This document shows, in pieces, positions 1 to 7,114 of a stretch of 12,438 nucleotides of DNA; within the stretch, counting starts at the first letter, position 1, and each line of letters begins with the position of its first letter. Below the pieces are notes generated by a model. That model was given only the letters and a program-made list of their open reading frames with translations, made no database searches and was not told where the DNA came from. Both the position numbers and the translations under genes were made by a program. The stretch lies in assembly GCA_964556885.1 (NCBI GenBank), contig CAZKYP010000099.1, forward strand, positions 1 to 12,438. The letters are read 5' to 3'. The stretch is from CAZKYP01 sp964556885 (GTDB lineage: Bacteria > Planctomycetota > Phycisphaerae > Sedimentisphaerales > Anaerobacaceae).

Positions 1-834
1 GAGCGAGTGCAGCACGCCGACCTTGACGGTCTTGCCTTTGGCCCAGATGCTCGGGTCGGTATCTATATTCGAGGTATTGATGGGAGAGCCGATATTCATT
101 CCATTTTCCCAGCCATCGTCTGTCGAATGTCGTTTTGTGACCCATACATCGCGGTTTGTTGTCCTGCTGTCATAATAGAGTGTCAGGCCGTCACTTGATA
201 TATCAGGGGAATATTCGATTTTGTTTGTATTGATTTCCGGGCCGAATTTTTCGGGTGCGCCCCATTCGTCATTAATGGTTGCCCGCTTAGTCACAAAAAT
301 ATCATTACGAGCTAAAACACTTGAGCGGCGTGAATCGAAATATAGCGTCAGACCGTCAGTCGAGATACTTGGATGGTTGTCATAAGCCTCACTGTTGACG
401 GTCGGTCCGAGATTGATGGGTTCCTCCCATGGATCATTAAGAGATTTACGTGTAGTGACCCAGATGTCGAAGTTATCTGATATATGGGGACGGTTGGAAG
501 CAAAATAGAGAGTCAATCCGTCATCAGAAATACATGGACCCGAATCATCGTACTCACTGTTAACAGGTTCCGGGAGCGGTTCTGCAACGCCCCAGCCGGA
601 ATGAGGTTTTTTTGCCTTTGATATCCATATGTCCCAGCCGCCGTGCCCGCCGTCTCGAAGCGAATCGAAATAGAGTGACTTTCCATCGGCTGAGATATCC
701 GGGGAACCGTCGAAATCGTCGCTATTGACGTTTGGACCCAGATTGATAGGGTCGCTGGTTTCTAAATAGGATTGAGTACATCCATACGAGGCAACTAACA
801 TTAACACTATGCAGAAAATCATTGTCTTTCTCAT
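1..834 (-). CDS. PD40 (TolB-like) beta-propeller lipoprotein, partial at the left edge
   Basis: The frame is open for 278 codons from ATG at 834 to base 1 and has no stop, so the 3' end lies outside the window. An AAAGGAG ribosome site sits about 9 bases before the ATG. The N-terminus is a short hydrophobic signal followed by Cys19 (VASYGC), an imperfect lipobox suggesting an outer-membrane or periplasmic lipoprotein. Four tandem repeats of about 50-60 residues follow, from residue 29 to about 250. Each carries a variant of (I)NLGP.VNS, then PDIS.DG.(T/S)LYFDSR, then DIWVTKR, the PD40/WD40-like blade signature also seen in TolB and the Tricorn propeller. A fifth blade begins at about residue 251 and reads normally up to DPSI (263). 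The last 15 residues do not continue the blade cleanly and instead resemble a UrtA N-terminus. Such propellers usually bind peptides, glycans or partner proteins, but the ligand here is unknown. A likely promoter is at 915-943. Confidence 0.85.
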   Translation of the reverse strand, partial: MRKTMIFCIVLMLVASYGCTQSYLETSDPINLGPNVNSDDFDGSPDISADGKSLYFDSLRDGGHGGWDIWISKAKKPHSGWGVAEPLPEPVNSEYDDSGPCISDDGLTLYFASNRPHISDNFDIWVTTRKSLNDPWEEPINLGPTVNSEAYDNHPSISTDGLTLYFDSRRSSVLARNDIFVTKRATINDEWGAPEKFGPEINTNKIEYSPDISSDGLTLYYDSRTTNRDVWVTKRHSTDDGWENGMNIGSPINTSNIDTDPSIWAKGKTVKVGVLHSL

Positions 835-914
835 TTTCCGGCTCTCCTTTATAATCCGAATTAATGTAAAATTCCTGAGTTTAAATCTTATTGTTACGAC
901 TCGCCAACAGTCTA

Positions 915-943
915 AATATATTGTTTTTTATTTGAAAAGTCAA
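915..943 (-). promoter_or_regulatory. Sigma70-type promoter for the PD40 lipoprotein
   Basis: Read on the minus strand, TTGACT (938-943) and TATATT (915-920) are separated by exactly 17 bases. This is close to consensus and lies in an AT-rich spacer. Transcription would start near 908 and leave a leader of about 74 bases before the ATG at 834. It has not been tested. The spacing and match are better than most AT-rich chance hits. Confidence 0.55.
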
Positions 944-961
944 TATTTTGTTGTTTAAAAT
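932..961 (+). promoter_or_regulatory. Possible divergent promoter for the zinc-ribbon gene
   Basis: On the plus strand, TTGAAA (932-937) and TAAAAT (956-961) are 18 bases apart. The -35 box lies inside the spacer of the opposing promoter, so the two would compete for polymerase. The implied leader to the ATG at 1140 is about 170 bases. The sequence is AT-rich enough for this to be chance. The rest of the spacer (841-1139) shows nothing else that I can support. Confidence 0.3.
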
Positions 962-1139
962 TCAATTTCAGCAGTGAGATAGGAACGAGATAAGTGGAGC
1001 AAGATATTCGGGAAGGTTCTAAAGAAGGCTTGCTAAAGGGTCGATAATGTGTAGTATGGGAACAGATTTGATTACACGAGAAGGTACGGGGCAGTCGGAA
1101 CAAAGGCAAAACGAGCTTCGTACAAAGGATATGGCTGGT

Positions 1140-1460
1140 ATGAAAAAATGCCCCTTCTGCGCCGAGCAGATTCTGGACGAGGCCGTCAAGTGCCGCTACT
1201 GCGGCGAGTTTCTTGATGGTTCAGGCCGCAACGTACTAAAGCCCAAAGGCGGCAAATGGTACTACGCCACGTCGGCGGTGGTGATTGCATTGCTGTGCCT
1301 CGGCCCGCTCGCCCTGCCGCTTGTCTGGCTTAATCCCAAATATAAACCGGTGACCAAGGGGATTGTTACTGTTATCGTTTTGGCTGTAACGGTTCTTTTA
1401 ATGTACCTGATGGGTTATGCCTATAGCCAGTTTCTTGAAGTGTTTAACCAACTTTCATAA
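1140..1460 (+). CDS. Small zinc-ribbon membrane protein, 106 aa
   Basis: The protein begins with a CxxC-x10-CxxC zinc ribbon (Cys4, Cys7, Cys18, Cys21, around KCPFCAEQ and KCRYCGEFL). A basic linker follows, then two hydrophobic segments (about residues 41-64 and 73-96) that should span the inner membrane, with the ribbon on the cytoplasmic side. This layout is widespread among uncharacterised zinc-ribbon domain proteins in bacteria; the ribbon probably binds Zn and mediates protein or nucleic-acid contacts. The frame is open back to an ATG at 1047, but AAAGGA at 1124-1129 is only 1 base from the ATG at 1131 and 10 from the ATG at 1140. I therefore chose 1140, where homologous ribbons also begin. 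It is transcribed away from the PD40 gene and ends 203 bases before the regulator, so it is probably not part of the efflux operon. Its function is unknown. Confidence 0.7.
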   Translation: MKKCPFCAEQILDEAVKCRYCGEFLDGSGRNVLKPKGGKWYYATSAVVIALLCLGPLALPLVWLNPKYKPVTKGIVTVIVLAVTVLLMYLMGYAYSQFLEVFNQLS

Positions 1461-1462
1461 TC

Positions 1463-1500
1463 CTTCAAGCCACATTTCTCCAGACTTTGAAGCTATTTTT
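1463..1500 (+). terminator. Weak terminator-like hairpin after the zinc-ribbon gene
   Basis: CTTCAA (1463-1468) can pair with TTGAAG (1487-1492) across an 18-base loop, followed by CTATTTTT. The stem is short and the loop long, so this is a weak candidate. The remaining AT-rich spacer to 1612 shows nothing I can name. Confidence 0.25.
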
Positions 1501-1612
1501 CACTCCTTACTACATCTGTAAATATAAGTTATATATTCTTTTTTCAGCGACAGTTATAAATGTTATTGAGAAGCTTTTTAGAAAAGAAAATATGTACTTT
1601 TAAATAATTCTA

Positions 1613-1640
1613 TTGACTAATTCAATTATATAGTTAAACT
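1613..1640 (+). promoter_or_regulatory. Likely promoter of the efflux operon
   Basis: TTGACT (1613-1618) and TAAACT (1635-1640) are separated by 16 bases. Transcription would start near 1647, giving a leader of under 20 bases before the regulator ATG at 1664. A short dyad overlaps the -10 box (listed separately), as expected for a self-regulated TetR operon. The -35 box is good, and the -10 box matches consensus at 4 of 6 positions. Confidence 0.5.
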
Positions 1641-1641
1641 A
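1631..1641. promoter_or_regulatory. Candidate TetR-family operator over the -10 box
   Basis: TAGTT-A-AACTA is a perfect 5+5 dyad centred on 1636, and it covers the proposed -10 hexamer. TetR-family repressors usually bind dyads of this kind at their own promoters. The arms are short and AT-rich, and TetR operators are often longer, so binding by the regulator at 1664 is inference only. Confidence 0.3.
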
Positions 1642-1663
1642 ATAAATGGAGTTAGGATATAAA

Positions 1664-2362
1664 ATGATAGAAAAAGAAACAAGAATGAGAAAACAGCGAA
1701 TCGATGGGCAGGAGACGCGGCAGCGTTTGCTCGATGCCGCAAGTATGGTTTTCGCGGAGAAGGGATTCTGGGAAACCACCAATGCTGATATCTGCGAGAA
1801 GGCAAAGGTCAATACCGCCGGAGTGAACTATCATTTCGGCAGCAAGGAAGAGCTTTACGTCGAGGCATGGAAGTACTCTTTCGATAAATCACTGAAGGAC
1901 CATCCTCCTGATGGAGGGATCCCGCCCGAAGCACCAGCCGAGGAGAGGCTTGGCGGCAGAATTCTGTCGTTTATGCAGCGCGTTGCGGACCCGCAAACCT
2001 ACGAACTGGAAATTATACACAAGGAGATGGCTTGTCCTACCGGTCTTCTCCGCGAGGCTTTACCACCGGCTATGGAGACCTTGCGGGAGGGTTTTGATTC
2101 CATCGTCGGTGAGTTGCTGGGCGAAGATGCGAGTGAGCGGGAGCTTTTATATTGTCACATGAATGTTTTGGATATGTGTTTTGGTCTTGTACATCATATA
2201 CATCGCAGCAGAATGTCCGGGAATGCCGATAGTAATCAAAAATATTTTTCTGAGCTGGATGTCGAGGCATTCGCCGATCATGTCACTCGCTTCGCCCTGG
2301 CCGGGATTCGTGGTATTCGCGAGGAAAGTGAAAAAAGACGTAATGGTTTAAAAGATGAGTAA
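1664..2362 (+). CDS. TetR-family regulator, CecR (YbiH)-like, 232 aa
   Basis: This is the predicted ligand-responsive repressor of the efflux operon. Residues about 17-63 form a TetR helix-turn-helix: QRLLDAASMVFAEKGFWETT, then ICEKAKVNTAGVNYHFGSKEELY, with the canonical YHFGSKEEL end of the recognition region. The C-terminal part matches the CecR/CerR type: proline-rich loop, RL..RI.SF, then IIHKEMACPTGLL at about 117-129, corresponding to the REM..PT signature. The ORF could begin at an ATG at 1646, but AGGA at 1654-1657 lies 6 bases before the ATG at 1664, so I prefer that start. The usual TetR length is 190-230. It lies 33 bases upstream of the outer-membrane channel gene on the same strand. 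In E. coli, CecR controls the ybhGFSR efflux genes, a parallel context. The inducer is unknown. Confidence 0.85.
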   Translation: MIEKETRMRKQRIDGQETRQRLLDAASMVFAEKGFWETTNADICEKAKVNTAGVNYHFGSKEELYVEAWKYSFDKSLKDHPPDGGIPPEAPAEERLGGRILSFMQRVADPQTYELEIIHKEMACPTGLLREALPPAMETLREGFDSIVGELLGEDASERELLYCHMNVLDMCFGLVHHIHRSRMSGNADSNQKYFSELDVEAFADHVTRFALAGIRGIREESEKRRNGLKDE

Positions 2363-2395
2363 TAATGTGAAAGCACCTCACGTCAGGAGTAAGTT

Positions 2396-3835
2396 ATGAT
2401 CCTGCATAAATTAGTATACATAAAATCCGTACCCTGGCCCCTTGCAGTGCTTGCTGGTTTCGTTATTACCGGCTGTGCTGCAGTGGGGCCAAATTATTTT
2501 CCGCCGGAAACGACCGCTTCCACGGACTGGCATACTCAGTTGGAAGGTGGTCTAAACGCCGAAGAAATGGACCCGAATACACTGGCTCAGTGGTGGACCG
2601 TTATCAACGATCCGAAGCTCTCCTGTCTGATAGAGCGTGCTAAAGTCAATAACCTCGACCTGAAGAACGCCCGTGCCCGGATTCTCGAGTCGCGGGCCAG
2701 ACGGGGTATTACCATGGCCGGTCTTTATCCCACTCTTAATGTCGCTGGTTCGGCCACTCGGAGCCGCAGCAAGGAGAACAAGAACACGACCAGCCTCTAC
2801 ACGGCAAGTTTTGACGCCGGATGGGAACTGGATATATTCGGTGGTGTCCGCCGCTCGGTGGAAGCTGTTGATGCGGATTTGCAGTCTGTACAGGAGGATT
2901 TGCATGATACGCTTGTTTCCCTGCTTGCGGAAGTGGCCCTGAATTATATCGAGGTGCGCACATATCAGGCCCGTCTTGCCGCGGTGCAGGCGAGTATAGA
3001 AGCACAAAATGAAACTTACCAGTTGACTTTATGGCGTTCTGAGGCCGGTTTGAGCGATGATTTAGCCGTACAGCAGGCACGCTATAATCTTGAAAGCTCT
3101 CGTTCCCAGATACCGATTCTTCGAACAGGATTGGAAGAGGCTATGAACCGCATGGCTGTGCTTTTAGGGGAGCAGCCGGGGAAACTTCATGCGTATGTTG
3201 AAACGTCCGAGCCTATTCCTGTTGCGCCACCGGATGTAGCTGTAGGCGTTCCGGCGGCCGTCATTCGCCGCCGGCCCGATATTCGGAGCGCCGAGCGAGC
3301 GCTGGCCGCACAAACGGCGAGGATTGGTGTAGCGAAGGCAAGTCTTTACCCCAGTTTCACATTGAATGGTTCCATCGGACTTGACGCCATTTCGTACAGA
3401 GACATACCTTCGGCCGCCTGGTCATTAAGCGGCGGTCCTCGCTTCAGTTGGCCGATTTTCGACGCCGGGGCCATAGGCCAGAATATAAAGGTCCAGTCGG
3501 CACTTGCCGAGCAGGCCCTGCTCCGGTACAAGGCCGCAGTTCTCAGCGCGCTGGAGGATGTGGAGAATGCTCTGGTGTCCTATGCCGAGGAGCAGAACAA
3601 GAGGGAAAATTTACGCCAGGCGGCACAGGCGGCAGAGACAGCGGCCGAACTGGCTCAATATAAGTACCAGGCGGGTCTGACGGATTTCAGTAATGTTCTG
3701 GAAGCACAGCGTTCACTGCTTAGCTTCCAGGACCAACTGGCCCAAAGCGACGGGGCTGTAACCTCCAACCTGATCCGGTTGTACAAGGCCCTTGGAGGTG
3801 GATGGACATCTTTGGCATCCGATGAGCAGTTGTAG
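2396..3835 (+). CDS. TolC/NodT-family outer-membrane efflux lipoprotein, 479 aa
   Basis: This is the outer-membrane channel of the tripartite pump, forming a trimeric barrel and tunnel through which the MacAB-type transporter would discharge substrate. The signal peptide ends in VITGC, with Cys27 as the lipidation site, followed by AAVGPNYFPP, the typical NodT/OprM start. Two OEP domains follow. The first has NLDLKNARARILESRARRG (about 86-104) and FDAGWELDIFGG (139-150). The second has RRRPDIRSAERAL (291-303), KASLYPSFTLNG (314-325) and a closing RLYKALGGGW (461-470). Length is normal for the family (about 460-500). The start is supported by AGGAG at 2385-2389, 6 bases before the ATG. The gene follows the TetR gene and precedes the adaptor by 18 bases, so the pump carries its own dedicated channel rather than sharing a distant tolC. 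Confidence 0.93.
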   Translation: MILHKLVYIKSVPWPLAVLAGFVITGCAAVGPNYFPPETTASTDWHTQLEGGLNAEEMDPNTLAQWWTVINDPKLSCLIERAKVNNLDLKNARARILESRARRGITMAGLYPTLNVAGSATRSRSKENKNTTSLYTASFDAGWELDIFGGVRRSVEAVDADLQSVQEDLHDTLVSLLAEVALNYIEVRTYQARLAAVQASIEAQNETYQLTLWRSEAGLSDDLAVQQARYNLESSRSQIPILRTGLEEAMNRMAVLLGEQPGKLHAYVETSEPIPVAPPDVAVGVPAAVIRRRPDIRSAERALAAQTARIGVAKASLYPSFTLNGSIGLDAISYRDIPSAAWSLSGGPRFSWPIFDAGAIGQNIKVQSALAEQALLRYKAAVLSALEDVENALVSYAEEQNKRENLRQAAQAAETAAELAQYKYQAGLTDFSNVLEAQRSLLSFQDQLAQSDGAVTSNLIRLYKALGGGWTSLASDEQL

Positions 3836-3853
3836 TGTTAGAAGGAATAATAT

Positions 3854-5143
3854 ATGAAATCGAAAAAAAGCTCGAATACAGATATTTCCCAAACCCTTGA
3901 ATTGGACCATATGTCCGGGCGACGAAGCCGCCGGAAGCGATGGTTGATTTTGCTTATTATAGGGGTAGTGGCAGTGACAGCCTTTGTGATGTGGAAAAGG
4001 AAACAGGGGCAGAGTTCGGTACAATACGAAACCCAGCAGGCTAAACGCGGTAATTTAACCATTATTGTAACCGCCACTGGCACACTTCAGCCGACCAACG
4101 AGGTCGAGGTCGGCAGTGAGCAGTCCGGAATTGTCGAGAGTGTTGAAGTGGATTATAACGACAGGGTCGTTGTCGGTCAGGTCCTTGCCAGACTCGACAC
4201 CTCGAAGCCCGATGCACAAGTCACACAGGCGAAGGCCGCACTCGAATCGGCAAAAGCAAAAGTCCTGCAGGCACAGGCTACCCTCAATGAAACCAGCAGC
4301 AAGCTTGCACAGTATAAAAAGGTTCGTGAACTCAGCAATAACAAGGTGCCTTCACAGACCGAGCTTGACGCGGCCCAGGCCGCATTCGAGCGTGCCAGGG
4401 CCGACGAGGCCAGCGCCAAGGCGTCGGTGTCACAGGCCCAGGCCACTCTTGAGACATACGAGACGGATTTATCCAAAACGGTTATACATTCACCCATTAA
4501 CGGAATTGTCTTAACCCGGAGCATAGAGCCCGGCCAGACCGTGGCCGCGGCCTTCCAGGCCCCCGTGTTATTCACACTTGCCGAAGACCTGACTAAAATG
4601 GAGCTGCATGTGGACGTGGATGAAGCCGATGTGGGCCAGGTGAAAGAAGGCCAGGAAGCTGTATTTACCGTGGACGCATATCCGGACCGCACTTTCCAGG
4701 CAAAGATCATACAAACCCGCTATGGTTCTCAAACCGTGGAGGGTGTCGTGACGTATGAAACTGTGCTGACAGTGGATAATTCGGATTTACTGCTGCGTCC
4801 GGGGATGACGGCGACCGCGGACATCACGGTCAGAAAAATTGAAGACGCCGTTCTTGTCCCCAATACCGCATTACGTTTTTCTCCCCCGATGCAGAAGCAG
4901 GCGGCAAATTCCCGCGGTTTGCTGAGTGCGATGCTTCCTCGTCCACCGGCTCCCACAAGCAAACAGCTTGAGGACGAATCCGTCAATAAAAATCAGCAGC
5001 GCGTCTGGATAATCGATAACGGTACACTGTCAGCCATTCATATCACAACCGGATCGTCGGACGGAATCATGACCGAGGTTGTAAACGGCGGCATCGAGCC
5101 CGGAAAAGAGCTGGTAGTCGATACCCTTACGCAAAGCAAGTGA
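3854..5143 (+). CDS. macA: MacA-type periplasmic adaptor (HlyD/RND membrane-fusion family), 429 aa
   Basis: This adaptor bridges the inner-membrane ABC transporter and the outer-membrane channel. A basic cytoplasmic tail (RRSRRKR) precedes one membrane anchor at about residues 30-47. The first half of the lipoyl/barrel-sandwich domain is at about 82-115 (EVGSEQSGIVESVEVDYND), and a helical hairpin rich in Ala, Gln and Lys runs about 117-205. The second lipoyl half is at about 210-242 (IHSPINGIVLTRSIEPGQ), then the beta-barrel (about 248-330) and membrane-proximal domain (to 425). This is the MacA order. It is longer than E. coli MacA (371 aa as I recall), partly through a proline- and glutamine-rich insert at about 342-382. 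AAGGA at 3842-3846 lies 7 bases before the ATG. Its stop TGA overlaps the next gene's possible GTG start. The symbol reflects family resemblance; the substrate is not known to be a macrolide. Confidence 0.9.
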   Translation: MKSKKSSNTDISQTLELDHMSGRRSRRKRWLILLIIGVVAVTAFVMWKRKQGQSSVQYETQQAKRGNLTIIVTATGTLQPTNEVEVGSEQSGIVESVEVDYNDRVVVGQVLARLDTSKPDAQVTQAKAALESAKAKVLQAQATLNETSSKLAQYKKVRELSNNKVPSQTELDAAQAAFERARADEASAKASVSQAQATLETYETDLSKTVIHSPINGIVLTRSIEPGQTVAAAFQAPVLFTLAEDLTKMELHVDVDEADVGQVKEGQEAVFTVDAYPDRTFQAKIIQTRYGSQTVEGVVTYETVLTVDNSDLLLRPGMTATADITVRKIEDAVLVPNTALRFSPPMQKQAANSRGLLSAMLPRPPAPTSKQLEDESVNKNQQRVWIIDNGTLSAIHITTGSSDGIMTEVVNGGIEPGKELVVDTLTQSK

Positions 5144-5874
5144 AAAGCAATATGTTAAACCAGACAAACAATAACGGACAGTCCATGATAGCCCTCAAGG
5201 GGATAACCAAGGTCTATGGCGAGGGACAGGCGGCTATGGAAGCGCTTCGCGGTATAGATCTTCACATTGAAGAGGGTGAATTCCTCGCGGTAATGGGTCC
5301 GAGCGGATCAGGTAAATCCACCTGTATGAATATCCTCGGTTGTCTTGATGTACCAACGACCGGATCGTATAAGTTCAAAGATATTGAAGTCGGCCAACTA
5401 ACCCGAAAACAACGTGCTCTTCTCAGGCGTCACTACCTTGGATTTGTGTTTCAGGGTTACAACCTTCTCAACCGCACCTCGGCGAAAGAGAACGTGGAGC
5501 TGCCCCTGATTTACAGGGGCACTCCGGCCGACGAGCGTCATAGTCGCGCCACTCTGGCCCTGAAGACTGTTGGCCTAAGGGGATGGGAATCGCATACCCC
5601 TGGTGAGCTTTCCGGAGGCCAGCAGCAGCGAGTTGCCATAGCGCGAGCAATAATTACCGAACCGTCGGTTTTACTTGCGGACGAGCCGACGGGCAACCTG
5701 GATTCGGCATGTAGTGTCGAAATTATGGAACTGCTTTGCGAGCTGAACCAAGACCGGGGTATTACAATAGTCATGGTCACCCACGAGCCGGATATGGCCA
5801 CTTATGCCAAACGAATCGTTCATTTTGTGGACGGCCTGGTCGAGTCGGATAAACAGAACGGGAGTAAAAACTAA
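5140..5874 (+). CDS. MacB-type ABC transporter ATP-binding subunit, 244 aa
   Basis: This is the cytoplasmic ATPase of the LolD/MacB (MJ0796) class that powers the FtsX-type permease encoded next. All catalytic motifs are present: Walker A GPSGSGKST (53-61), Q-loop Gln105 in FVFQGYNLL, signature LSGGQQQR (157-164), Walker B VLLADE (177-182) followed by PTGNLD, and switch His215 in MVTHE. No key residue is missing. The start is uncertain. The GTG at 5140 overlaps the adaptor stop as GTGA, which would allow translational coupling but lacks a clear ribosome site. ATGs at 5152 and 5185 are alternatives, and 5185 (MIALKGITKVYG) is where most homologues begin. In E. coli MacB the ATPase and permease are fused; here they are separate polypeptides, as in many other phyla. 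Confidence 0.93.
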   Translation: MKSNMLNQTNNNGQSMIALKGITKVYGEGQAAMEALRGIDLHIEEGEFLAVMGPSGSGKSTCMNILGCLDVPTTGSYKFKDIEVGQLTRKQRALLRRHYLGFVFQGYNLLNRTSAKENVELPLIYRGTPADERHSRATLALKTVGLRGWESHTPGELSGGQQQRVAIARAIITEPSVLLADEPTGNLDSACSVEIMELLCELNQDRGITIVMVTHEPDMATYAKRIVHFVDGLVESDKQNGSKN

Positions 5875-7079
5875 TGCTTTGGAATGCGATTCTGCTTGCC
5901 CTGAGAGAGATTAAACGCAACGTGATGCGTTCTTTTCTGACCATAATGGGTATTGTCATTGGGGTGGCCGCGGTAATTACTATGGTTACACTGGGCGGAG
6001 GCGCCACTGCACAGGTTACACAACAAATAGCAAGCATGGGCAGCAATCTGTTGATGATCACCCCGGGCAAGAGGATGGGGCCAGGCCAGGCATCCACTTC
6101 CTCTATGTTCAAACTGGAGGATGCCGAGGCTGTTGCCAGAGATATCAGCTCGATTGCGGCCGTAGCCCCGGTTTCTTCCCGGTCCATTACTGCTGTATAT
6201 GGAAACGAAAACTGGCAGACCACTGTTACCGGTTCTAATAACCAGTATATCACAATCGGAAACAGGTCCGTCGGGTCGGGACGGTTGTTTACCGATAGTG
6301 AACTGCGTAACGGCGCAGCAGTTTGTATTATCGGTGAGACCGTCCGTGAAAAGCTGTTCGGCGGGCAGGACTTTTTGGGAGGGAAAATTCGCCTCAAAAA
6401 ACTTTCATGTGAGATAATCGGTCTGTTGGAGGCGAAAGGCCAGAGTACGATGGGCACGGATCAGGACGATATCGTTGTGATTCCGTTGCGCACTTTGCAG
6501 CGTCGTATCACCGGCAATCAGGACGTCAGCCTCATCCAGGTCTCGGTCAAGGATGGAATACCGACTGAGAAAGCCCAGAGAGATATCGAGTTATTGATGC
6601 GTGAACGCAGGCATATCTCGGTGAGTGAGGAGGACGATTTTAGTGTTATGGATATGAAGGAAATAGCCGCAATGCTTACCGGTACTACTCGCATTCTCAC
6701 CGCCCTTCTCGGCGCGGTGGCCGCTGTGAGCCTTCTTGTCGGCGGGATCGGAATCATGAATATTATGCTGGTGTCGGTTACCGAGCGCACCCGTGAAATC
6801 GGAACCCGTCTGGCTATCGGCGCTCTCGAGAGCGAGGTAATGATGCAGTTTTTGGTGGAAGCGGTGGTGCTGTCTTCTTTCGGCGGCATAATCGGTATAG
6901 TTCTGGCCCTCACTTCGTCTTTCTGGCTTGCAGGTCTATTGCTTGTACCTTTCGTCTTAAATTGGGGTATCGTTATCGTCTCGTTCCTGTTCTCTGCTGC
7001 CGTGGGTGTGGTATTCGGTTATTTTCCGGCGTTGAAAGCCGCCCGCCTTGATCCTATCGAGGCGTTGCGTCATGAGTGA
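5874..7079 (+). CDS. MacB-type ABC transporter permease (FtsX family), 401 aa
   Basis: This is the inner-membrane subunit of the efflux pump. The first membrane helix is at about residues 19-43 (RSFLTIMGIVIGVAAVITM). A large periplasmic MacB_PCD domain follows (about 45-270), then the FtsX core with three helices at about 273-300, 325-350 and 360-388. Family motifs are GGIGIMNIMLVSVTERTREIG, the coupling segment contacting the ATPase, and the C-terminal PALKAARLDPIEALRHE. The length is as expected for a permease without the fused ATPase of E. coli MacB. Its ATG overlaps the ATPase stop by one base (TAATG), with GGGAG at 5860-5864 as ribosome site, so the two subunits are probably made in equal amounts. 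MacB-type systems work by mechanotransmission, pushing periplasmic substrates out through the channel. The gene ends 35 bases from the convergent MarC gene, with no obvious terminator between. Confidence 0.93.
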   Translation: MLWNAILLALREIKRNVMRSFLTIMGIVIGVAAVITMVTLGGGATAQVTQQIASMGSNLLMITPGKRMGPGQASTSSMFKLEDAEAVARDISSIAAVAPVSSRSITAVYGNENWQTTVTGSNNQYITIGNRSVGSGRLFTDSELRNGAAVCIIGETVREKLFGGQDFLGGKIRLKKLSCEIIGLLEAKGQSTMGTDQDDIVVIPLRTLQRRITGNQDVSLIQVSVKDGIPTEKAQRDIELLMRERRHISVSEEDDFSVMDMKEIAAMLTGTTRILTALLGAVAAVSLLVGGIGIMNIMLVSVTERTREIGTRLAIGALESEVMMQFLVEAVVLSSFGGIIGIVLALTSSFWLAGLLLVPFVLNWGIVIVSFLFSAAVGVVFGYFPALKAARLDPIEALRHE

Positions 7080-7114
7080 GTGAACATATCCGTCATGGCA
7101 ACTTGACTGAGCTT

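Noticed and set aside
61..760. Repeated DNA similarities within the first gene, which could suggest a repeat array
   Set aside because: They are the degenerate codons of the PD40 blades, with no exact repeat or regular spacer, so this is not a CRISPR or mobile repeat.
912..1109. 65-codon minus-strand open frame in the spacer before the zinc-ribbon gene
   Set aside because: There is no ribosome site and the composition is unstructured. It overlaps the proposed promoters.
4177..4710. 177-codon minus-strand open frame over the adaptor
   Set aside because: It is a mirror of the Ala/Gln/Lys-rich coiled-coil codons of the MacA-type gene, with no ribosome site and no motif.
5777..6457. 226-codon minus-strand open frame over the MacB permease
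   Set aside because: The plus-strand frame carries clear FtsX/MacB motifs; the reverse frame gives low-complexity Ser/Ile/Pro-rich protein with no recognisable domain.
7080..7114. Expected terminator between the convergent efflux and MarC operons
   Set aside because: No inverted repeat with a T-run is visible in the 35-base gap. Transcripts may overlap or end by Rho.
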